A stretch of DNA of 48,488 nt from Methyloceanibacter sp. Lineage in GTDB: Bacteria > Pseudomonadota > Alphaproteobacteria > Rhizobiales > Methyloligellaceae. The translations under genes and the position numbers were made by a program. Shown here piece after piece: positions 34,825 to 42,201 of the stretch. Numbering within the stretch: the stretch's first letter is position 1; each line of letters starts with the position of its first letter. Below the pieces are notes generated by a model. That model ran no database searches, was not told the origin of the DNA, and was given only the letters and a program-made list of their open reading frames with translations. The stretch covers positions 1-48,488 of the forward strand of contig JACMJU010000030.1 in NCBI GenBank assembly GCA_014380485.1, read 5' to 3'.

Positions 34825-35937
34825 ATGGACCAGAAACTGAACCACGAAGAGATCGGCTTGGAAATCTCGCAGCTCGATCGTTCGAGATGGCACTATCCCG
34901 CGTGCGCGATCATTCTCACACATCACAATTATTCTGAGCTCGTCGGGGATTGTCTTCTGTCGCTCGTGGACCAGACCTATCCTAATTGGGAATGCGTGGT
35001 CGTCGACGACAATTCCACGGAAGACGAGCGAAACCGTCTGCAGGGCGTTATTGAGCAGTTTTCGAACCCTCGAATTCGTTTAATTCAGAATGCCCAGCAA
35101 CTGGGACAGGTTGGAGCTTTTTTCGCCGGGCTGGCTGCAAGTCATGGAGAATTCGTTTCGCCCCTGGACCCGGACGATCGCCTTGACCCCATCTATCTCG
35201 AGGAGATGGTCAGAGCCCATTTGAACGACACGGTGTTCTGTCCCATTGTCAGCTGTGAGCAAAGGCTTTTGCGCCTAGGAAGCGGTCTCATCACAGGCAC
35301 CTACAAGGGCAGGCTGCGCTGGAGGGCACATGAACTGGAGCATCCGGTTCGAATAGATATCAGCACCCCTGATGATCCCCTGTTGTACTTTTCGGGAACC
35401 AAGCGTGGTTGGGTATGGACCTCAACTTCGTCACTGATGGTCAGACGTTTGGCAACCAAGTTTTTGGTTCCTAACAAGCCTCTTGGCTACAATTGCCTCG
35501 ATTCCTATTTGGCGTTTGGCGCGCACTTCCTGGGCGGTACGTTGATTGTCCAGAAGCCCCTCGTCTATCGGGGCATTCATACGGACAATGACTACCTGGA
35601 GGACGATCTGTTTTCGATGACACACCAGCGCCAGGCGAGGGAAGACGCGCCCCATATGACACCCCAGTGCAGGCGCGATGTTGTCGAGGCACTGTTCCAC
35701 AATGGCGTGACAAGCGTTGTCGGTCCGGGGCGTCTCGCCAAGCTCCTTCAAGCGCATTTCGACGAGAAGGAAATAACTCTGCTGGGCGCGGTGTGTCCGG
35801 AAGCGTACGAGATTTGGCAGCGTCACAAAGACCGAAAACCCGCCAAGCCAATCTTCATGCGTCGGCTATTGAGTCGACGACGTAAGCCCGCCAAAGAGGA
35901 TGATGACATCCCCCCGCACGGTCACGAGCTGAAGTAG
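34825..35937 (+). CDS. Family 2 glycosyltransferase
   Basis: The 370-residue protein has a GT-A fold of family 2: CAIILTHHNYSELVGDCLLSL, the nucleotide-sugar-binding VVVDDNS (58-64), LIQNAQQLGQVGAFFAGL, and the metal-binding DxD-like SPLDPDD (112-118). The acceptor is unknown. The C-terminal part (after about 290) is basic and ends in a charged tail, with no membrane helix. It follows the GT14-like gene by about 200 bases on the same strand; together they suggest decoration of a surface glycan. Codon use looks less GC-biased than in the core genes upstream, consistent with transfer. Confidence 0.85.
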   Translation: MDQKLNHEEIGLEISQLDRSRWHYPACAIILTHHNYSELVGDCLLSLVDQTYPNWECVVVDDNSTEDERNRLQGVIEQFSNPRIRLIQNAQQLGQVGAFFAGLAASHGEFVSPLDPDDRLDPIYLEEMVRAHLNDTVFCPIVSCEQRLLRLGSGLITGTYKGRLRWRAHELEHPVRIDISTPDDPLLYFSGTKRGWVWTSTSSLMVRRLATKFLVPNKPLGYNCLDSYLAFGAHFLGGTLIVQKPLVYRGIHTDNDYLEDDLFSMTHQRQAREDAPHMTPQCRRDVVEALFHNGVTSVVGPGRLAKLLQAHFDEKEITLLGAVCPEAYEIWQRHKDRKPAKPIFMRRLLSRRRKPAKEDDDIPPHGHELK

Positions 35938-35960
35938 CAGGCGCACCTGCTCGAAGGACC

Positions 35961-36029
35961 ATGTCCGCTCATGGCACAAAGCGGACGTGCCACTCGTGCT
36001 GACGAATGTCTGCTTTGAGGAAAGCATTG
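35961..36029 (+). repeat. Dispersed palindromic repeat, copy A
   Basis: Two imperfect palindromes in tandem. The first is ATGTCCGCT, loop with GGCAC, AAAGCGGAC (35961-35986). The second is AATGTCTGCTTT-GAGG-AAAGCATT (36005-36028). It lies 24 bases after the GT2 gene. Copy B shares the loop word GGCACAAAGC and the link CTGACGAATGTC with this copy. Confidence 0.75.
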
Positions 36030-36398
36030 TGAGATGGCGACCGATCGGTAGGGAGGAGTCCGTGAGCGATCTTTGCGTCATCCCCCGTCATCGCGGCGCC
36101 TCCCGTGTTCAAAGCGTCCCCGTATGGCCGCAACAAATATCAAAAGGGCGCCCAGGATTTTGAGGCGCTGCGCGGATTGAAACCAGCTGTCCGCTCCCTA
36201 CATAAGCCACATGAGCGGCCTCCGGGCGCTAGTATTTCGTAACGGGTACCTGAGTTGTCGCCAGGTCGCGATTAAGGTTGCGAATGCAACGGGCGCCATT
36301 GGAAGGGGCCCTTTTGATCCAGGTGAGATTAGGCGGCTTCCCTTATGCGCCCCTTTTTCTCTCCGCGATAAAAGGCAAAACCCCCAAGGACGTGGAGA
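36030..36398. other. Gap without a credible gene
   Basis: Short open frames occur (for example 36211-36414 plus) but lack a ribosome-binding site, family resemblance or a coherent hydrophobic pattern. Base composition is more AT-rich than in the core region. Confidence 0.5.
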
Positions 36399-36512
36399 AT
36401 GGGTGAGTTTCTGATTGCCGCTTTTGTCCTCAGTACGCTCGTTGGTGTATTGATCTACCTGTTGCTTGGAACAGTCCGCACTGCCCTCGCCTCTCACGAG
36501 AGGGAGGAATGA
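36399..36512 (+). CDS. Very small single-pass membrane protein (37 residues)
   Basis: An ATG at 36399, preceded by AAGGA (36386-36390) eight bases upstream, opens a 37-codon frame: MGEFLIAAFVLSTLVGVLIY, then a short hydrophobic stretch and a polar tail ending HEREE. Residues 4-25 would form one membrane helix. The ribosome-binding site and the clean helix-plus-charged-tail design support a real small protein; there is no homology I recognise. It is followed by two more small genes on the same strand. Confidence 0.45.
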   Translation: MGEFLIAAFVLSTLVGVLIYLLLGTVRTALASHEREE

Positions 36513-36589
36513 TTTACGGAACCCTCTAACCGTTGCGTGGCGTAGACTCTTCGCGCCAGCGAGATGGCGCGAGCGCGGTAGAGTGGCTT

Positions 36590-36856
36590 ATGTGTAGACT
36601 CCTCAAGTGGGTGTTCGCGGCGGCCTACGTGGTCGCCCTTTTCCTGTTCGCCCTGGGCACCTGGGGATGGTTTGGTGCTGACCGAGATCCCCTAGCTGGC
36701 GTGTTTGTCATTCTGCTCGGGCTGCCATGGAATCTTTTTATCGACTCTTTTCCCGATGGCTCTCCGGCAGTCTTGGCTGCGTTGGCCCCAGCGCTTAACC
36801 TGGCCATTCTCTTTTCAATCTGCTCCGCCATGCGCAGGAGACGACTCCATCCATAA
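36590..36856 (+). CDS. Small multi-pass membrane protein
   Basis: From ATG 36590 the frame gives 88 residues with three hydrophobic segments: about 5-27 (KWVFAAAYVVALFLFALGTW), 36-50 (GVFVILLGLPWNLF) and 57-78 (PAVLAALAPALNLAILFSIC), then a basic end RRRRLHP. No family recognised. The frame extends upstream to 36533 without an ATG, so the start is uncertain. The next gene overlaps its 3' part in another frame. Confidence 0.5.
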   Translation: MCRLLKWVFAAAYVVALFLFALGTWGWFGADRDPLAGVFVILLGLPWNLFIDSFPDGSPAVLAALAPALNLAILFSICSAMRRRRLHP

Positions 36857-37169
36857 GATCATCATCATCTTTGCTCTTCCTATCGCCTTCATCTCACCCG
36901 CCTTGGCGACATCAGGGCCGGGCTGTTTGGTGGTCGTGGACGTGGCCGCCGACGACGCTCTATATCTTCGCGCATCGCCATCGCTATCCGCGCGAACCGT
37001 CGATGCGCTGGTGCCCGAACAGCATGGGATTATTCATCTCGATGGAGTTTGCCGACCGACGACTACCCGCTGGGCCAGTCGGTGGTGCCCGGTCACGCAT
37101 TACTACGGTGACAAGGTCATGCGAGGTTGGGTGAAGGCTCGTTTCGTGAGAGACAGCGATTGCCCTTGA
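36756..37169 (+). CDS. Exported bacterial SH3-domain-like protein
   Basis: The reading frame encodes a hydrophobic signal (IIIIFALPIAFISPALA) followed by a compact domain with LYLRASPSLSARTVDALVP and a terminal RGWVKARFV, the pattern of bacterial SH3 (SH3b) domains (LxLRxxPs...GWVxxxYl), with four cysteines in the mature part. SH3b domains often bind peptidoglycan or other ligands in exported proteins. The start is the problem: no ATG, GTG or TTG lies just before the signal peptide. The nearest in-frame ATG (36756) is inside the upstream membrane-protein gene and adds about 50 residues of unlikely sequence. A rare start codon (ATC near 36851) or a lost start is possible. Confidence 0.55.
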   Translation: MALRQSWLRWPQRLTWPFSFQSAPPCAGDDSIHKIIIIFALPIAFISPALATSGPGCLVVVDVAADDALYLRASPSLSARTVDALVPEQHGIIHLDGVCRPTTTRWASRWCPVTHYYGDKVMRGWVKARFVRDSDCP

Positions 37170-37180
37170 TGTGTGTGTGT

Positions 37181-37247
37181 TACTGGCACAAAGCAGACAT
37201 GCTCAATGCGCTGACGAATGTCGGCTTTTGGGGCAAAGCGGACATGG
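37181..37247 (+). repeat. Dispersed palindromic repeat, copy B
   Basis: It contains TGGCACAAAGCAGACATG (37184-37201), the link CTGACGAATGTC (37211-37222) and the palindrome GTCGGCTTT...AAAGCGGAC. Order and orientation are those of copy A. It starts 12 bases after the SH3-like gene. Confidence 0.75.
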
Positions 37248-37534
37248 ACCAACCGCTGCTTACCAAAATCGATTTATGAGTACACGGCCTGGGTAGGTGT
37301 CATCGGTATCTATTGATACCCCATTGCTATCAATGGCTGGGCAGCATCTTTTGTGTACCTCAATATCCTGACTCTCCTGGAGCCAGTTGTGCAACCGGAG
37401 TACCACGGGCTAATCTGATGGATTAGCTCAAGGCGAGCGGGCTTCCCACTTCCAACAGCGCAGCCTTCGATGACGCTTATCCATCCGCCGCTGATCGAGT
37501 TCGACAAGTCGATCATCAAGTACCCCAACATTAG
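37248..37534. other. Gap without a credible gene
   Basis: A minus-strand open frame (37310-37606) begins inside repeat copy C and has no recognisable family. The stretch also holds a perfect small hairpin GGTATC-TATT-GATACC (37305-37320). It may be a remnant of a decayed gene. Confidence 0.45.
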
Positions 37535-37652
37535 GTCGGTATTGGCACGAAGCAGACATTGATGTCCGCTCTGAGGATTGTCCGCTCTTGAGGCTGAAGC
37601 GGACATGCCTAATCCACGCTCTGACCGTCCGCTAATGACCCCTAGCGGACAG
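37535..37652 (+). repeat. Dispersed palindromic repeat, copy C (longest)
   Basis: It has three palindromic parts: GTCGG...GGCACGAAGCAGAC (37535-37557); a compound part with GTCCGCTCTTGAGG...AAGCGGACATG (ending about 37606); and GTCCGCTAATGACCCCTAGC (37627-37646) followed by GGAC. The last two parts align with copy D over about 100 bases. It precedes the YkuD_2-type gene. Confidence 0.75.
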
Positions 37653-37717
37653 GACTGAAGAGCGGAAGTCCCGGGGCCGGACTCTCAACAGTCTGCTAAG
37701 ATCTTCTGCTGATCTGA

Positions 37718-38782
37718 ATGGAGACGGGGCCGTTGCCTGAGTTGGGCCGTAACGACATCGGGCCAATTACAAAGCGGTTCGACAGGAGAATTGATCCGTT
37801 GCCGTCAAGATTGCTCCTTCTAACAAATATTGTCAGCCTCAATGTCATCGTCGCCTTGTCGGGTTCGCCCCGATCCTTTGCCGTGGAGCAACCGCCGGAC
37901 GTTCCGGCTTGGCTGCGGACCCATATTGGCGAAGCTGAAGGCCAAATTGCACACGTGGTTTTAGAGAGGGCGCGCGCGCTTTACTCGCAAAAAGTGAGCG
38001 AAGGCGCGGTGAAAAATCCCTGCTACTTCGCCATGGACGCTACGCGCCCGGGTGTGTTTGGGCGACGGTTTTACGTCATCTGCGAAGCCGACCGATCGTT
38101 TCGCGCGATTTCAGCGGGTCATGGCAACGGCCGCAATTTGAAAGGCATCGCGAATTTCGCAAACGGAATACGGTGTGCGAAGAACTTCAGCAATGCGATG
38201 GATTCTAAGCTGACGGCTGGCGGCGCCTATGTGACGGAGGAGACGAGAACGTCTTTTAAAGGCTATTATCGCGACTCCGCAGGAAAATACGTGGCTTTCA
38301 GCCGCTCGTTCGTGCAGTTTGACGGCAAAGGAGATACCGCAAACGCCAGACCCCGCGCCATCGGCGGGCATCCTGCCGTGTCGTTGCGGGGAGTATGCCT
38401 TCGCAAAGATCCGGACAGCCCTTACGCAAACCAAGACGGTTACGTTCCGTTTGGACAGCTGGTGAATTACACCGGCGGCCGCAGCAACGGCTGCACGACT
38501 TGGTCGCCGTCGGACGCCGAGCAAATTATCTCGATGCTGAAGGACAAGCCGACGACGCTTTACATCTATCCTGAATCAACCGACATCGACGCCGTCGCGC
38601 AAGCGGTGAGGGTCCGCCGGTCGCCGTCGCGCGCAGCACTATATTGGAACGCCTCCTGCTTGAAAGAAATCCGCTCTCCGAAATTTTGGCCAAAAGAAAC
38701 TCTCGAGCCGATCCTCGCGCAATACAAGAAGGATCATCCGACACCGCCGCCGCGGCCGGCGCCGATTTGCAAACGGCCGTGA
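37718..38782 (+). CDS. Exported murein L,D-transpeptidase-like protein (YkuD_2 type)
   Basis: The 354-residue frame has a hydrophobic stretch at about 31-52 (LLLLTNIVSLNVIVALSG), a likely signal peptide or anchor behind an unusually long N-terminus. The body matches the YkuD_2 family: AISAGHGNGRN, ANFANGIRCAKNFSNAMDSKLTAGGAY, an Arg-Ala-Ile segment with His218, and the catalytic GGRSNGCTTWSPSDAEQI with Cys259. Family members are predicted to act on peptidoglycan peptides. The tail is proline-rich (PTPPPRPAP). It is flanked by repeat copies C and D. The gene is more AT-rich than the core paralogues, and it belongs to a different subfamily from the two YafK-type genes at 12.8-14.7 kb. Confidence 0.75.
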   Translation: METGPLPELGRNDIGPITKRFDRRIDPLPSRLLLLTNIVSLNVIVALSGSPRSFAVEQPPDVPAWLRTHIGEAEGQIAHVVLERARALYSQKVSEGAVKNPCYFAMDATRPGVFGRRFYVICEADRSFRAISAGHGNGRNLKGIANFANGIRCAKNFSNAMDSKLTAGGAYVTEETRTSFKGYYRDSAGKYVAFSRSFVQFDGKGDTANARPRAIGGHPAVSLRGVCLRKDPDSPYANQDGYVPFGQLVNYTGGRSNGCTTWSPSDAEQIISMLKDKPTTLYIYPESTDIDAVAQAVRVRRSPSRAALYWNASCLKEIRSPKFWPKETLEPILAQYKKDHPTPPPRPAPICKRP

Positions 38783-38846
38783 AATTTTCCTCTGGTCCTT
38801 GTCTCCTATACGCTGGGTTGATCAAGTGAACCCCTACCTCCGGTAA

Positions 38847-38953
38847 TCGCTCAAGGCAGACATCGATTCCGCCGGTGAACAGGTCCGCTTAGTGGGGTGA
38901 AGCGGACATCCCGGATCCGCGCTTTAGCGTCCGCTAATGACCCGAAGCGGAAG
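38847..38953 (+). repeat. Dispersed palindromic repeat, copy D
   Basis: It aligns with copy C: GGCAGACATCGAT, then GTCCGCTTAGTGGGGTGAAG with CGGACATC, then GTCCGCTAATGACCCGAAGC with GGAAG. It lies 64 bases after the YkuD_2-type gene and 85 before the amidohydrolase gene. Confidence 0.75.
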
Positions 38954-39038
38954 TTTCAACCGCGAGAAAATGCCCTGACTCTCGGGCGGTTGCGCTATCC
39001 TCAAACCTCGATCGAGGTGAAGTCTTAGAGAGGGTATC

Positions 39039-40403
39039 ATGTGGTCTCGCGTACAGATCGCGGCGCTCACGGGGCTGCTGGCGGCATCTTACTTCCCCGA
39101 CAGAATTGAGGCCGAACCCAGTCGGCCAACATCGCAATCCACGGTTCTGTTCCAGGGTGTGCGCATATTTGACGGCAAGAGCGACTCGCTTTCGGCATCT
39201 TCCAATGTGCTCGTGCGCGGCAACAAGATCGACAAAATCTCAACTGGTCCGATCTCGATCGACAACATCGCTAACGCCATCACTATCGATGGCAGCGGCC
39301 GTACACTAATGCCTGGCTTAATCGACGTGCACTGGCACGCCATGCTGGTGCGCCCAAATCCCGTCGAGGCCTTGGCCAGCGACATCGGTTATCTCAATCT
39401 ACTAGCGGGGGCCGAGGCTACTGCCACGCTGATGCGCGGCTTTACCACTATCCGCGATATGGGAGGGCCTGTTTTCGGTTTGAAACGGGCGATCTACGAA
39501 GGTCTCCTGCCGGGACCGCGCATCTACCCTTCCGGCACCGTGATCACGATTACCAGCGGTCATGGAGATTTCCGTTCGCTTTCAGAGCTACCAAGGAGAG
39601 CCGGAAAGCTATCCCGCGTTGAGGAGATGGGCGCTGCCATCATTGCTGATAGCCCGGATGAGGTCCGCCTACGTGCCCGTGAGCAACTCATGCAAGGCGC
39701 ATCACAGATCAAACTCACTGCTGGCGGTGGTGTTGCATCGCCGTTCAGTCCTCTCGATGTCGTGACCTTTACGGATCCCGAGCTTCGTGCAGCCGTCGAA
39801 GCGGCTGAGAATTGGGGCACCTATGTCTGCACCCACGCTTACACCCCGGTTTCCATTCAGCGTTCGATTGCCGCTGGAGTGAAATGCATCGAGCACGGAC
39901 ACCTGATGGAGGACGACACGGCAAGGCTGATGGCAGAGAAGGGAATATGGCTAAGCACGCAGCCGTTCCTCGAGGAAGGGGAAGGTGGCGCTCAACAACT
40001 CGGTCCTGCGGAACAGGCGAAAATGGAGCAAGTAATCGAAGGAACCGACAACGTCTACCGACTTGCGAAGAAGTACCATCTCAAGACCGCGTTCGGCACC
40101 GACATCCTGTTTTCCGCCCGCGAAGCGGAGCAGCAGGGTAACCGCTTGGCTGCGCTCATTCGCTGGTATACGCCCGCCGAAGCGCTGATCATGGCGACAT
40201 CAACGAACGCCGAATTGCTTTCTCTATCCGGTCTTCGCAACCCATACCCAGGCAAGCTCGGCGTGGTTGAGGAGGGCGCGTTGGCCGATCTTCTTGTGGT
40301 GGATGGCAATCCACTTGAGAACCTCGATCTCGTTGGAGACCCCGGCAAGAGTTTCAAACTGATCATGAAAGACGGGAAGATCTACAAGAACACCCTGCAC
40401 TGA
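39039..40403 (+). CDS. Exported metal-dependent amidohydrolase
   Basis: The 454-residue protein has a probable signal peptide (to about residue 25) and an amidohydrolase-superfamily barrel. Metal ligands are recognisable: His98 and His100 (DVHWH), Lys225 (QIKLTAGGG, a likely carboxylated bridging lysine), His266 (CTHAYTP), His286 (IEHGHLM) and Asp355 (FGTDILF). The composite C-terminal strand GALADLLVVDGNPLENL is typical. The arrangement is that of the imidazolonepropionase/prolidase-like group that includes secreted Xaa-Pro dipeptidases and some hydrolases of N-acyl or carbamate compounds; the substrate is open. The ATG follows AGAGAGGG. It is flanked by repeat copies D and E. Confidence 0.87.
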   Translation: MWSRVQIAALTGLLAASYFPDRIEAEPSRPTSQSTVLFQGVRIFDGKSDSLSASSNVLVRGNKIDKISTGPISIDNIANAITIDGSGRTLMPGLIDVHWHAMLVRPNPVEALASDIGYLNLLAGAEATATLMRGFTTIRDMGGPVFGLKRAIYEGLLPGPRIYPSGTVITITSGHGDFRSLSELPRRAGKLSRVEEMGAAIIADSPDEVRLRAREQLMQGASQIKLTAGGGVASPFSPLDVVTFTDPELRAAVEAAENWGTYVCTHAYTPVSIQRSIAAGVKCIEHGHLMEDDTARLMAEKGIWLSTQPFLEEGEGGAQQLGPAEQAKMEQVIEGTDNVYRLAKKYHLKTAFGTDILFSAREAEQQGNRLAALIRWYTPAEALIMATSTNAELLSLSGLRNPYPGKLGVVEEGALADLLVVDGNPLENLDLVGDPGKSFKLIMKDGKIYKNTLH

Positions 40404-40417
40404 CTTCGACATTCTGG

Positions 40418-40489
40418 ATGTCGGCTATTGGCACAAAGCGGACGAAGGCGCTCGGCCGCCCTGATGTCCGCAAATGACCCAAAGCGGAC
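40418..40489 (+). repeat. Dispersed palindromic repeat, copy E
   Basis: Two clean units: ATGTCGGCTATTGGCACAAA ending GCGGAC (40418-40443), and ATGTCCGCAAATGACCCAAA ending GCGGAC (40463-40488). It lies 14 bases after the amidohydrolase stop and is the simplest example of the family. Confidence 0.8.
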
Positions 40490-40523
40490 CTTCTCAATTG
40501 AAGGACTCGCCATTCTGCGCGTG

Positions 40524-41354
40524 CTAGGAATTGCGAGTCCAAGCGCCGAATTGTGCAGGCGCTAGAAGCTGACTGCCGAGGCTAACTGCCTCTTCCTCCA
40601 TTCGACTTGCCAACGTATGATCCGCGGCGACACCAGGCGGCAGAGACAATCTCAACTGCGCAAGTCGCGGAACGACGCTGATCAGCGTATTGGCAAGCCA
40701 GGCGTACACGTAGGAGCCGTGTCCTCCACCGATGATGATTTCTGCCGCAATAGTTGGGAATGGGAGGCCGGCGTCGAGTAACGTCTTGCCGAGCTGTCGC
40801 CCGACGGGAGGCGCGCCGCCACGGCGGAAGACCTCGCCCAACAGCATGCCGACCTGATCGTAGAGGGGACATGGAGGGTAGCTGGCGTCCGGGCCGGGTA
40901 AGTCAAATTCATGGAAGACGACAATGCCACCCGGTTTCACGGAACGCAGCAGCGAGCGGATGGTGGAGGACGGGTCGGGTTGGTAGAGCAGAACGTACCG
41001 GCCTACTAAGGCGTCGAATTGGTCCGTGGTCGTAAATTCATCAAGGTTGCTCGTTTCGAACTCGACCCAGGAGGAGCAGCCCTGCTCGTCTGTGCGGCGG
41101 CGGGCGTTGTCGAGAGCGTCAGCGTCGCGGTCAATACCGAGGACGCGCCCGCTGGGGCCTACGATGTCGGCGGACAGAATTGCCACGTCTCCCATGCCGG
41201 AGCCTACGTCCAATACGCGCATTCCAGGGGCGAGTCCGGCGGCACGGAAGAATTTTTCGGTGTAAGGGCGCAGCATTCGGGCCTGCAACATCAAGCGCTC
41301 ATACTCATGAATGGATTGTCCGAGGACGTAGTTGGAGGCGGTTGGGCTGCCCAT
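40524..41354 (-). CDS. SAM-dependent methyltransferase
   Basis: The 276-residue protein is a class I methyltransferase: motif I VLDVGSGMGDVAIL (47-60), the acidic ribose-binding residue in GIDRDADAL, and post-motif sequences LLRSVKPGGIVVFHEFD. It resembles UbiE/CoQ5-like and small-molecule C- or O-methyltransferases; the substrate cannot be named. It is alone on the minus strand between accessory genes and lacks a pathway context. Confidence 0.87.
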   Translation of the reverse strand: MGSPTASNYVLGQSIHEYERLMLQARMLRPYTEKFFRAAGLAPGMRVLDVGSGMGDVAILSADIVGPSGRVLGIDRDADALDNARRRTDEQGCSSWVEFETSNLDEFTTTDQFDALVGRYVLLYQPDPSSTIRSLLRSVKPGGIVVFHEFDLPGPDASYPPCPLYDQVGMLLGEVFRRGGAPPVGRQLGKTLLDAGLPFPTIAAEIIIGGGHGSYVYAWLANTLISVVPRLAQLRLSLPPGVAADHTLASRMEEEAVSLGSQLLAPAQFGAWTRNS

Positions 41355-41434
41355 TAATGCGCACCATCGAGGGGCGAGGCGTGACCGTTACTCGCGGCCC
41401 CCCCAGGCGAGGTCAATGGCGTCGAGAGCGACCT

Positions 41435-41509
41435 GATGTCAACTTGTTGCACTTAGTCGACATCGATGCCAGCGCCAATCATGTCCGCTAAGGCTCGATT
41501 TGAAGCAGG
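41435..41509 (+). repeat. Dispersed palindromic repeat, degenerate copy F
   Basis: GATGTCAACTTGTTGCACTT with CGACATC (41435-41466) and ATGTCCGCTAAGGCTCGATT with GAAGC (41481-41506) keep the order and spacing of the two units in copy E but with many mismatches. It lies behind the start of the methyltransferase gene. Confidence 0.35.
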
Positions 41510-41652
41510 CCAGAACATTGCTCGAGGACTTGGCCTAATTCTATTTGCGACACCATCCGTAATCCGTGGCTTCTCGAGATGGCGAGGCTTTTTCGCATGG
41601 CCCCACGCTCCTCGATCTACACAATCGATAGCGCGTGATTCCGAGTTAGCAC

Positions 41653-41979
41653 TTAGCGCGGCGGCGCGTCAGGAGCTCCCGGCGTACCGGGTGGGGGAAT
41701 CACTTCCTCCTCATGTCCGGCGTCAGGGTTCGGGGCTTGGGTGTGAATGTCTTCATCCCCGATCGGAGGCGGTTTGATCACCCCGTTTTGCTCGACCAGC
41801 GGCGGGGTAAGTGCCTCCCCATTGTCAGCCCCGGGCGGGTCGTTACCTTGGGGGACGGCCTTTTCGGGTGCCTCGGTCTCATCAGTTGATGAGGCCGCAA
41901 AGACAAGGTCAGCATCGAAGCAGGGTGCGACGAGTGCGAGTGCGAGCCAAACTGCTGTGCTGGCGCAAAACTTTGGCAT
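41653..41979 (-). CDS. Small exported proline-rich protein
   Basis: The 108-residue protein has a signal peptide (to about residue 29, DLVFAAS) and a mature part rich in Pro, Glu, Asp and Gly (ENGEALTPPLVEQNGVIKPPP, then IGDEDIHTQAPNPDAG, then VIPPPGTPG). GVIKPPPxGD...VIPPPGxPG is a pattern I associate with a short Rhizobiales hypothetical family of unknown role. No domain is present; it is probably disordered in the periplasm. It lies next to the exporter genes but has its own Sec signal and no double-glycine leader, so it is an unlikely cargo. Confidence 0.65.
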   Translation of the reverse strand: MPKFCASTAVWLALALVAPCFDADLVFAASSTDETEAPEKAVPQGNDPPGADNGEALTPPLVEQNGVIKPPPIGDEDIHTQAPNPDAGHEEEVIPPPGTPGAPDAPPR

Positions 41980-42201
41980 TAGCGGTTCTCTCCGGACTCT
42001 TATCTCTGATGGAGAAACCCCGTTTCACGCCGTATCGTTCCCGCGGTCCGTCGCCTTGCGTGGAACTGGCCTCCGCTTCTGACCGAATGTTATGCCCAAG
42101 GATCGATGCCAGATCTTCGAGGGACCTACGAAGAGCCCAATCTCTGGGTGTCCTAGGGGGTCTAATCGAGGCGGTAAGTTCGCCTCAATACTGCCGGACG
42201 C

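Noticed and set aside
37310-37606. 98-codon minus-strand open frame before repeat copy C
   Set aside because: It begins inside a repeat copy, has no ribosome-binding site and matches nothing I know.
35961-40489. CRISPR array made of the palindromic repeats
   Set aside because: Copies are separated by whole genes at irregular distances, differ in length and have no spacers or cas genes.
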